Source: Halonatronomonas betaini (GTDB taxonomy: Bacteria > Bacillota > Halanaerobiia > Halanaerobiales > Halarsenatibacteraceae). From it: a stretch of 64,000 nucleotides of DNA. Of the stretch, positions 27,232 to 33,964 are shown piece after piece. Under the pieces are notes generated by a model, which saw only the letters and a program-made list of their open reading frames with translations, had not been told where the DNA came from and searched no databases. The DNA is taken from contig NZ_JADPIE010000003.1 in the NCBI RefSeq assembly GCF_015666175.1, forward strand, positions 310,001-374,000, given 5' to 3'. Numbering within the stretch: position 1 is the first letter of the stretch; every line of letters begins with the position of its first letter. A program made the position numbers and the translations under genes.

Positions 27232-29298
27232 TTACTCCTCTTCTTCCCTGGCAGCTTTTATAACATCTTCAGCTTCCTTCTCAGGAACCCGATCATAATG
27301 AGAAAATTCCATTTTAAAGCTACCAAAGCCACCGGTTAATGACTTAAGCTCAGTTGCATAAGTAAACATTTCAGCCTGCGGAACCTGGGCTTTAATAATC
27401 TGTTTTCCATCTTCAGGATCCATTCCCTGGATTCTTCCACGACGAGAATTAAAATCACCCATGATATCGCCCATGTAATCATCAGGAACAGTTACCTTCA
27501 CATTCATAATCGGCTCAAGGAGAACAGGATTAGCCTGCTCTAATGCTTTCTTGAATGCTTTTGAACCGGCAATCTTAAATGCCATTTCAGATGAATCAAC
27601 ATCATGATAGGAACCATCATATAAAGTAACCTTAAAATCTACTACAGGGAAACCAGCCAAAACACCATCGGCACTGGCTTCTTCAATTCCCTTTTCAACA
27701 GCAGGAATATATTGACTTGGGATAGCTCCACCAAAAATTTCTTCTTCAAACTGGAAACCTGACCCACTTGAAAGTGGCTCTACCTTCATCATAACATGAC
27801 CATATTGTCCTCGTCCACCAGACTGCTTCTTATATTTTTCTTCAACATCAACTTTTGATTGAATAGTCTCCCGATATTCAACACTTGGAATGCCAGTCTG
27901 GAAACCTACATCAAATTTTTCCTGACATATCTTCTTAATAACATCTAAATGTACTGTACCCATACCATGAACTAAAAGCTCTTTAGTTGCCCGATTATAT
28001 TCAACCTTAAATGTTAAATCTTCTAAGGCATATCTATTTATCGCATCAGACATCTTATCCTCAGCCTGACCATCAATTGGCATGACTTTCTTAACAAGCA
28101 TCGGAGTTGGCAATTCAAGGGGTGATAGTTCAATCTCATTATCTGGATTGGTTATAGTATCAGATGTCTCAATCTCATCAATCTTAGCAACAGCACCAAT
28201 CTCACCGGCAACTAGTTCATCAACCTCTACCTGTTCTGAACCATTTAACTTATAAAACTTAGTCGTTCTAATATCTGTATCCCGATTTGAAATATATAAT
28301 TCACTATCTTTATTTATCTTGCCACTATACATCCTAAAGATTGATAACTTACCAATGTAAGGGTCAACCATTGTTTTACCAACTCTAGAAACCAATGGGC
28401 CATCTTCATTAAACTCAACCTCTAACTCATTGCCCTCAGCATCCTTTAAAGACCTGGTCATTGCTGCATTTGGATTAAGTTTAACAATATAATCAAATGC
28501 TTCTTTTACACCAGAATTGATAGTTGCTACACCTGAAAATACTGGTACAGCATTGTTATTGGCTACAGCAGTAAATAAAGTATTGGTAATCTCTTCATCA
28601 GTAATCTTTTCATCTTCTAAATATTTCATCATTAACTCATCATCAGATTCAACTACACCTTCAATTAGCTCAAGATAATACTCATCATAAATATCCTGGT
28701 ATTCTTCAGGAATAGGGCTCCTATTACCTTCTTTATCAATATGCTCAGCAGTTAAAAGATTAATAACTCCATTATATTCTTCACCTAAACCAGCAGGTAC
28801 AGTCATTGGTATTAAAGGTACTTCACTAAATGCCTGCAAATCAGCAAATAGTCTATCAAATTCTATGCCATCTTTATCCAACTTATTAATAAAAATAAAT
28901 CTAGCTAGTTCATCTTTTACAGCTCTATCCCAGACAAAATTCGTATTAACCTGAATTCCACTGCTACCATCAATTAAGACAATTGTTCCTTCAACCATAC
29001 TAAAGGCACTTGCTACCTCTCCTCTAAAATCTGCATATCCTGGAGTATCAATTAAATTAACTTCTTTGTTATTCCAGGGAAAAGAGAAATAGGAATTAGT
29101 AATCGAATATTGCTGCTTCTTTTCTACAGGGGTAAAATCAGAAGCTGTATTACCTTTTTCAACGGTGCCTGCCTCTTTCTTTTTACCGGCATGTACTAAC
29201 ACCATTTCGTTAAAAGTAGTCTTTCCTGCTCCCCCGTGAGAAACTAGTGCGAGGTTTTTAATATTCTTTGTCTGATATTTGGACAATCTTAACACCAA
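27232..29298 (-). CDS. Elongation factor G-like GTPase (EF-G paralogue)
   Basis: Five-domain translational GTPase of 688 residues. G1 is SHGGAGKTT (canonical EF-G has AHIDAGKTT), G3 is LIDTPGYADF with Tyr replacing the catalytic His of DTPGH, and G4 is NKLD. Domain IV is recognised by the SGGRGQYGHV segment and domain V by PDDYMGDIMGDFNSRRGRI. These features place it in the EF-G-like paralogue group, not the main FusA. The start is uncertain: TTG at 29298 opens the frame, but TTG at 29286 (giving an SKYQTKNIKNL N-terminus) fits the family better. A second, standard EF-G is presumably elsewhere. Confidence 0.9.
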   Translation of the reverse strand: MVLRLSKYQTKNIKNLALVSHGGAGKTTFNEMVLVHAGKKKEAGTVEKGNTASDFTPVEKKQQYSITNSYFSFPWNNKEVNLIDTPGYADFRGEVASAFSMVEGTIVLIDGSSGIQVNTNFVWDRAVKDELARFIFINKLDKDGIEFDRLFADLQAFSEVPLIPMTVPAGLGEEYNGVINLLTAEHIDKEGNRSPIPEEYQDIYDEYYLELIEGVVESDDELMMKYLEDEKITDEEITNTLFTAVANNNAVPVFSGVATINSGVKEAFDYIVKLNPNAAMTRSLKDAEGNELEVEFNEDGPLVSRVGKTMVDPYIGKLSIFRMYSGKINKDSELYISNRDTDIRTTKFYKLNGSEQVEVDELVAGEIGAVAKIDEIETSDTITNPDNEIELSPLELPTPMLVKKVMPIDGQAEDKMSDAINRYALEDLTFKVEYNRATKELLVHGMGTVHLDVIKKICQEKFDVGFQTGIPSVEYRETIQSKVDVEEKYKKQSGGRGQYGHVMMKVEPLSSGSGFQFEEEIFGGAIPSQYIPAVEKGIEEASADGVLAGFPVVDFKVTLYDGSYHDVDSSEMAFKIAGSKAFKKALEQANPVLLEPIMNVKVTVPDDYMGDIMGDFNSRRGRIQGMDPEDGKQIIKAQVPQAEMFTYATELKSLTGGFGSFKMEFSHYDRVPEKEAEDVIKAAREEEE

Positions 29299-29481
29299 CC
29301 TTTCCCTTTATTAATAATTTAATATAATTTAACATCTGATTGTTATTTATTTATTCTATATAGTTCTGATTAATTCCTGCATATTTGTTAATTTAATTTC
29401 AGATTTTTAGTATTATTCAGTAGAAAACTCTTAAAACAGGAGTAGATGACTATTAAAGCAGCCTTAATTATAATCAATAGC

Positions 29482-29519
29482 AATAAAAAATCCCATCCAG
29501 AAAATCTCCTGGATGAGAT
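29482..29519 (-). terminator. Intrinsic terminator downstream of the repeat arrays
   Basis: Stem CATCCAG with CTGGATG, extended by three further pairs past one mismatch, followed on the minus strand by TTTTTTATTG. It lies 180 bases before fusA2, where no protein gene ends, so it ends either a non-coding RNA or the fusA2 leader. Confidence 0.75.
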
Positions 29520-29561
29520 GAAAATTTATATATAAGCATTCCTGATTAATTCCTGTTGATA

Positions 29562-29682
29562 TTCAGTCTAAATACGGCAATTCTTCGGTACAGCTTCGGT
29601 TTAAATTCGCTTTAGATACGGTTTAGATTCGCTTTAGATTCGGTTTAGATACGCCTTAGATTCGTTCTAAATACGGTTAAAA
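29562..29682. repeat. Tandem array A: 11 units of 11 bp
   Basis: Eleven consecutive 11-base units without spacers, plus-strand consensus TWCGGTTTAGA. Examples: TTCGCTTTAGA at 29606 and 29628, TACGGTTTAGA at 29617, TTCGGTTTAGA at 29639, TACGCCTTAGA at 29650. End units (29562, 29573, 29584, 29672) are more degenerate. The period of 11 is not a multiple of three and stop triplets fall in all frames, so the array is not coding. Confidence 0.9.
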
Positions 29683-29720
29683 CATTTTAAAAAGTCTTCT
29701 AGATTTCATTATTAACCAAA

Positions 29721-29865
29721 TCCTGGCCTGCTCCAAATAAGAACAGATGCTCTCCAGGATTGTTCCTGCTTTACTCCAGGACTGCTCCAGGACTGCTCCG
29801 GGATTGCTCCGGTTTTCCACCAGGATTGCTACGGGATTCCTCCGGGTCTACTCCAGGTCTGCTCC
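29721..29865. repeat. Tandem array B: about 12-13 units of 11 bp
   Basis: Eleven-base units with plus-strand consensus TCCAGGAYTGC. The best copies are TCCAGGACTGC at 29775 and 29786, TCCGGGATTGC at 29797, ACCAGGATTGC at 29819, and TCCAGGTCTGC at 29852. Two further units at 29721 and 29732 are joined to the main block by a 10-base variant. Read on the minus strand each unit presents GGAGCA or a close variant. Six of 11 positions match array A when aligned, so the two may share an origin. Confidence 0.88.
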
Positions 29866-29996
29866 AAAATTAAACTATCTTCCTCCCAGTTCAGACTTAA
29901 AATCAATTTCCTCTCTCTAAATAAATTGAATTCAATCCAGATTAGACCTGAAAAACTAAAAAAAAATTATTCAGGCAGATTTATATCTTAAATATA

Positions 29997-30025
29997 ATTA
30001 TACTAAAAATTTATTAGCTAGTAAA
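29997..30025 (-). promoter_or_regulatory. Predicted promoter reading into the repeat arrays
   Basis: Minus-strand TTTACT (-35) and perfect TATAAT (-10) with a 17-base spacer. Transcription would begin near 29990 and cross array B and then array A. Confidence 0.5.
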
Positions 30026-30039
30026 TAGTCACCTGGTGC

Positions 30040-30084
30040 AAATAAAATAAATCTGGCTGAAAATTTTTATTTCCGGCCAGATTT
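30040..30084 (-). terminator. Intrinsic terminator after the DUF192 gene
   Basis: Perfect 9-bp stem AAATCTGGC with GCCAGATTT, followed on the minus strand by ATTTTATTTG, about 60 bases after the DUF192 stop. Confidence 0.75.
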
Positions 30085-30140
30085 GAATTCTAGATTAAAT
30101 TTTTCAGAAGTTTTTCTCTTCTCCTCTTTTAGCTAATAAT

Positions 30141-30677
30141 TTATCTACTTAAAGAATCTATAACTAAACTGGCACCACCATCAGCTGTAACACCATGTCT
30201 TTCAAAATAACCCTGACCTGACATCAAAATATATCTATACTGGACTCTTGAACCGGCGCTATATCTGGTAGAAGCTCCCTGCTCGGTCTGTGCAATTGTT
30301 ATTAACTCGCCATCAGCATTGAAGAAGCCTAAATCAAGGGGCACCCTTACTTTGTCTAATAAATGAGTGGCAACAGTATCTCTGGTATATCTATATAGGA
30401 TAGCAGTATTATTAACTACATCTGCGCCAACGCCTCTAAAACCTGCATTTCTGGCATCAGTGGTTTCAGCAATTCTAACATCTAGAGTAATGGTCTCACC
30501 GGCATCATTAATCATTTGAATCTGACCGACAGGCATATCAGAGAGGGCTCTGGTTATCCTGGAATCACTTCTAACTGTAACAGCATAATATCCTCCTACA
30601 ACTACAGCAATAATCGCCAGGGCAACAATAACCTTACTTTTCATACTCAACTTTTCATTTATTGCTTTTAAATTCAT
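30141..30677 (-). CDS. Membrane-anchored DUF192 protein
   Basis: Function unknown. The start at 30677 (MNLKAINEKLSMKSK) has AAGGAGGGG about 10 bases upstream; a longer frame into the promoter region is rejected. The 178-residue protein has one N-terminal transmembrane helix (about 14-32) and an extracytoplasmic DUF192 fold: VRIAETTDARNAGFRG corresponds to the usual hydrolase-like EER..GLM strand, and KVRVPLDLGFFNADGEL to the conserved IPLDIIFID..G segment. The usual FWM(K) motif before it is replaced by THLLDK. Its promoter overlaps that of the ArsR regulator next door. Confidence 0.75.
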   Translation of the reverse strand: MNLKAINEKLSMKSKVIVALAIIAVVVGGYYAVTVRSDSRITRALSDMPVGQIQMINDAGETITLDVRIAETTDARNAGFRGVGADVVNNTAILYRYTRDTVATHLLDKVRVPLDLGFFNADGELITIAQTEQGASTRYSAGSRVQYRYILMSGQGYFERHGVTADGGASLVIDSLSR

Positions 30678-30721
30678 TCTTAACCCCTCCTTATAATTTT
30701 GCATATGCGCACATATATATC

Positions 30722-30750
30722 TTGACAAATGCACATATAATATATATAGT
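30722..30750 (+). promoter_or_regulatory. Promoter of the ArsR-membrane protein operon
   Basis: TTGACA and TATAGT with a 17-base spacer. Near-direct repeats ATGCGCACATATATAT (30705) and ATGCACATATAATATA (30729) flank and cover the -35 box and are candidate operator sites for the ArsR protein encoded downstream. Confidence 0.7.
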
Positions 30751-30776
30751 ATAACTATAAAATATAAATATGTCAA
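30748..30776 (-). promoter_or_regulatory. Promoter of the DUF192 gene, overlapping the opposite promoter
   Basis: On the minus strand TTGACA and TATACT with a 17-base spacer. Its -10 box (30748-30753) shares three bases with the -10 box of the plus-strand promoter (30745-30750), so both cannot be occupied at once. Confidence 0.7.
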
Positions 30777-30807
30777 CTACTTTTTTTAAAAAAAGGAGAG
30801 ATTAAAT

Positions 30808-31107
30808 ATGCATGACAAATTCGCCTATTTTTTTAAGAGCTTTTCCCATAATTCCAGAAATAAAATACTCCGGCTGCTTGCTGAAAATCAGGAGATGACA
30901 GTCGATGCCCTGGGCAAGGAAATGCAGATAAACCCATCAACTATTTCCAGGCATTTAAATACATTAAAAATGCAGGGAGTAGTTCAGATGAGAGTCGATG
31001 CCCCCTCCCATTATTACAGCATAAATGAAACTACAATCATTAATAATTTCAAAGAATTCATGGAATTTTTGAATTTTGAGGAGGTTGAAAATGAAATTAA
31101 AGAATAG
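30808..31107 (+). CDS. ArsR-family winged-helix transcription regulator
   Basis: A 99-residue protein with one winged helix-turn-helix: SHNSRNKILRLLAENQEMTVDALGKEM followed by the recognition helix NPSTISRHLNTLK (about 42-54) and a wing ending SHYYSIN. No cysteine pair of the metal-sensing type is present, so a metal ligand is unlikely. AAAGGAGAG precedes the ATG. It reads divergently from the DUF192 gene and overlaps the next gene by 17 bases. Confidence 0.9.
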   Translation: MHDKFAYFFKSFSHNSRNKILRLLAENQEMTVDALGKEMQINPSTISRHLNTLKMQGVVQMRVDAPSHYYSINETTIINNFKEFMEFLNFEEVENEIKE

Positions 31108-31816
31108 ACCATTAATCGGTTATATTCTTCTATTTTTAGCTCTGCTTGGTTCTTTATTTTTATTCTTCTTTTCTGAAGGTTTTGCTGAAAATATAATGGT
31201 CGAATTAATCGGAGCCATCATCTTTCTTTTAATAATCGACCAGCTCTTATTGAAATCAGAAAGAAAACAGTGGCAGGTTGTCAAAAATGAAATCGAATAT
31301 TTACTGGCCAGAACCCTAAATTCATTAAGAGATGATATTCTAATCAAAATGTTTAATTTTAAACATGAAACAGAATTTAATAATAATATTACAGAGACAG
31401 AAAAGTTAATCAGAAAAGAAAAGGAAGAATATCTTAATGATCTCGTTGCTAGAGATGATGAAGAAATTGCCAGAATGATAGATAATAATTATCTTAATAA
31501 ATTAAAATCATATGATGATTTCTTTTTAGAAAAAGCCGAGGATCTCTGGAGAACCATCAACAATAAATACTCAGACCATTTTGAACCAGAGGAAATAAAA
31601 GAATTTATATCTTTAAGCCTCTATCTTAGAGATCTCAACCACGGCTTAAAAACCTATCAAAAATCCTTCCATTATGAAGACAAAAAGGAATATTACCAGC
31701 AGAAAGGGCTTAGAAATATTGTCCATAATACAAGAGAAATCATTGAAACTTTAATTGAACTAAAAGATTTAGGCTATCAACCAACAGCCCTTTTTATAGA
31801 AGAAGATTATGAGTAA
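31091..31816 (+). CDS. Hypothetical membrane protein with long helical cytoplasmic tail
   Basis: Not recognised. The start at 31091 follows GAGGAGG by 6 bases and lies inside the end of the ArsR gene; an in-frame codon 5 positions earlier is less well placed. The 241-residue protein has two transmembrane helices (about 9-29 and 36-53, with short positively charged flanks), then a highly charged, mostly helical domain of about 190 residues rich in Glu and Lys. Translational coupling with the ArsR regulator suggests a shared role, possibly in an envelope response. Confidence 0.75.
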   Translation: MKLKNRPLIGYILLFLALLGSLFLFFFSEGFAENIMVELIGAIIFLLIIDQLLLKSERKQWQVVKNEIEYLLARTLNSLRDDILIKMFNFKHETEFNNNITETEKLIRKEKEEYLNDLVARDDEEIARMIDNNYLNKLKSYDDFFLEKAEDLWRTINNKYSDHFEPEEIKEFISLSLYLRDLNHGLKTYQKSFHYEDKKEYYQQKGLRNIVHNTREIIETLIELKDLGYQPTALFIEEDYE

Positions 31817-31821
31817 AAGTT

Positions 31822-31855
31822 AAAGCTGACCGGAATATAAACCCGGTCAGCTTTA
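31822..31855. terminator. Bidirectional terminator between convergent genes
   Basis: Perfect 12-bp stem AAAGCTGACCGG with CCGGTCAGCTTT, T-rich on the plus side (TTTAGTATTTTA) and A-rich start on the other. It lies between the membrane protein gene and the NhaC gene. Confidence 0.8.
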
Positions 31856-31866
31856 GTATTTTAATA

Positions 31867-33351
31867 TTATTCATTATCCACTAATAAACCTTTATGAGGT
31901 TCTTTACTCAATTCACCATCAGGACCCTCATACTTTAAATCCCAGCCTGTAATAGCACTGATCAGTAAAACCAATAAAAGGGCAAAACCATAAAATACAT
32001 ATGGAGTTATAGCAGTCGGTGCTATTTCAGTTACAAATTCATACTGTTCTGCCTGGGCACCAATCGTCGTTACAAGCAAGAGCAATCCTCCACTCCATGG
32101 GAAGACATAACCCAGTGAAGATGTTGGGCCATCAAGGAACGCAGCTCTTCTATATGGATGAATACCATAACTCTCTCCAATATTTCTAACAAATGGAGCT
32201 GCAGCAACCTCTGCTGCTGTATTAATTGTTATAACAGTATTCATTACAGAGACTAAGGCCCAGTAAGAAACTTCAGCTTTCCATACAAGGCCGCCAATTT
32301 TCCCTTTAGCAAAATTGAGCATATCTTCCATGGCGCCACTTAATTTTATTAAATGACCAAGTGCCACTATCAAGAGTATCAAAATAGCATACTCAACATA
32401 ACCAGCAATTCCATCAACTAAAGCACCATCGATCGTACCTTCTTCAAAATTTAAATAAAGTATATCACTAAAGGGAGCAAGTCCTAATACTAAATTAAAT
32501 GCTATACCGGTTACAATTCCCCAGGTCAATGAAACTATTAAATGATAACCCATAAATGCAACAACAAGCACAACTGCAAAGGGTATTAATAACCAGAGTC
32601 CACCTGGATCAGCATACTGGGCAATTATCTCGGCTCCTCCAGCACCTTCAACTGCATCAGCACCACCAAATATCATATATAGAAATACAACCGGGATTGC
32701 AGCAATTATAACATATTTAAATCTGTATTTAACAACCCCTGGAACATCAGTATTCTGCGTGGCTGCCGAAACAATAGTCGTATCAGAAATTGGAGCTAGT
32801 TTATCACCAAAAGCAGCTCCACTTAAAATGGCAGCTGCCAGCACAACTGGATCGCCACCAACAGCAACTCCTGCTGGATACATTATCGTTCCAAATGCCA
32901 CAGCTGTACCATAACCGGTACCAACAGCTGAAGCGAAAATAGCAGCCAGTATAAATGTCAGAACAGTAAAAATAGCACCCTCAGCACCAACCTCACTGGC
33001 TATCCAGATCAATCCTTCAACCAGTCCGCCAGCCTGCAAAACTTCAGAAAACATTCCAGCAAAAAACCAGGCAACAATTGCAACAGCACCGATTGTCTGG
33101 GTAAATCCTTCAAAGACAGCTTTGGCAAAGGTATGGCCATCCTGTTTACATAAAACCATTCCGATTACAAGGCCAAAGACAGCGCCAAAGGATAAACCAT
33201 TTGTTGTTACAACTTCAGTCATACTGGTTATTACTGCCCAGATAATAAAAATGATCATCGGAAGAGCCGAACCCTAGGAACCAAAAGTAAAATCCAGCTT
33301 CGTAATTTCATCAACTTCTGGTTCAATCTTGTAGCTATTCTCACTACTCAT
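31867..33351 (-). CDS. NhaC-family Na+/H+ antiporter, interrupted by an in-frame TAG at codon 26
   Basis: Inner-membrane secondary transporter of about 11-12 helices, with the family segments SAVGTGYGTAVAFGTIMYPAG, SGAAFGDKLAPISDTT and AAEVAAAPFVRNIGESYG-type sequence. The natural start appears to be ATG 33351, preceded by AGGAGGGA, giving MSSENSYKIEPEVDE and continuing in frame to TAG at 33274-33276, then GSALPMIIFIIWAV. The first ATG after the TAG is 33258, with no ribosome site. So the gene is either a recent nonsense mutant, reinitiates at 33258, is read through, or carries a sequencing error. Without the TAG it would have 494 residues. Confidence 0.88.
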
Positions 33352-33435
33352 TTGATTAACTCCCTCCTATTAGAATGATAATATTCTAACTATTAGTAAT
33401 ATTATCATAAAGTCAGAGGGAATTTCAACCTGTTA

Positions 33436-33470
33436 AAGTAAAACTGACCAGAATAACTCTGGTCAGTTTT
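33436..33470 (-). terminator. Intrinsic terminator after the small repeat-protein gene
   Basis: Stem AAAACTGACCAGA with TCTGGTCAGTTTT followed on the minus strand by ACTTTAAC. It ends the sugar dehydrogenase/repeat-protein pair. The stem resembles but is not identical to the hairpin at 31822. Confidence 0.75.
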
Positions 33471-33479
33471 ATTAATCAA

Positions 33480-33953
33480 TTAAAATATTGAACCAGTTAT
33501 ATAATCTATATCCTGGCCGGCAGAAACATCCAGGTTGCCCCTGGAGATATATTCCTCAATCGTTGAACTCTGATTGGCAAAGATCACCCTGCCATTAGGG
33601 GCATTAATATTCACAGAGGCATTACCGGTCAGATCATCTGCAAAATGGACATAAATATCACCGGTGGCAGCAGTCAGGTTAACTCTTGCAGTTCCGGCAA
33701 TCTGTTCCTCAAACCTGACATAAATATCGCCATCCTCAGTCTCCAGATCAACGGTAGCATTACCGGCAATCTGTCTCTGAAACTCCCGGTAAATATCTTC
33801 ATCTTCCCTGACATCTCTAGTCTGCCCGCCTGTTATCTGCTCCTCTTCAACCTCTGGCTCGTCAGGCATTCCAAAATCTCCATCTGGCAATCCCCCGGTT
33901 CCATAGCCAAAAATCAAGAGCAGAGCAATAAATATAGCTACAAACTTCTCCAT
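33480..33953 (-). CDS. Small secreted protein with three DIYxxF...IAG repeats
   Basis: Function unknown. The ATG at 33953 has AGGAGGG 7 bases upstream; the frame opens two codons earlier with TTG. The 157-residue product has an N-terminal signal peptide (about 1-20), an acidic linker and three repeats of about 27 residues: DIYREFQRQIAGNATVDL, DIYVRFEEQIAGTARVNL and DIYVHFADDLTGNASVNI. The spacing suggests a small right-handed beta-solenoid, like the DUF4097 type. It lies 11 bases after the sugar dehydrogenase gene, so both are probably exported together. Confidence 0.75.
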   Translation of the reverse strand: MEKFVAIFIALLLIFGYGTGGLPDGDFGMPDEPEVEEEQITGGQTRDVREDEDIYREFQRQIAGNATVDLETEDGDIYVRFEEQIAGTARVNLTAATGDIYVHFADDLTGNASVNINAPNGRVIFANQSSTIEEYISRGNLDVSAGQDIDYITGSIF

Positions 33954-33964
33954 AATCAACCCTC

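Larger units (their letters stand above)
29299..30140. other. 842-base intergenic region with repeat arrays
   Basis: No convincing coding sequence is present on either strand; every frame through the arrays is broken by stops, and no family is recognisable. From left to right it holds the fusA2 leader, a minus-strand terminator (29482-29519), an 11-bp array (29562-29682), a second 11-bp array with a different consensus (29721-29865), a 12-base palindrome ATTGAATTCAAT (29925-29936), a minus-strand promoter (29997-30025) and the terminator of the DUF192 gene (30040-30084). Promoter and terminator bracket the arrays, compatible with a minus-strand RNA of about 500 bases. Confidence 0.7.

Noticed and set aside
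29562-29865. The 11-bp arrays as a CRISPR array.
   Set aside because: Units are far too short, directly adjacent without unique spacers, and no cas genes are near.
29721-29865. Array B as a repetitive peptide gene on the minus strand.
   Set aside because: One frame is open for about 28 codons, but it has no start codon, is bounded by stops, and the 11-base period does not keep a reading frame.
30678-30776. Longer start for the DUF192 protein.
   Set aside because: The extension runs through both promoters, and the ATG at 30677 has a strong AAGGAGGGG site.
33274-33276. UAG in NhaC as a pyrrolysine codon.
   Set aside because: TAG is used freely as a normal stop in this window (both fumarase subunits, thiN, the second NhaC gene), no pyl genes are visible, and a cytoplasmic tail is an unlikely place for pyrrolysine.
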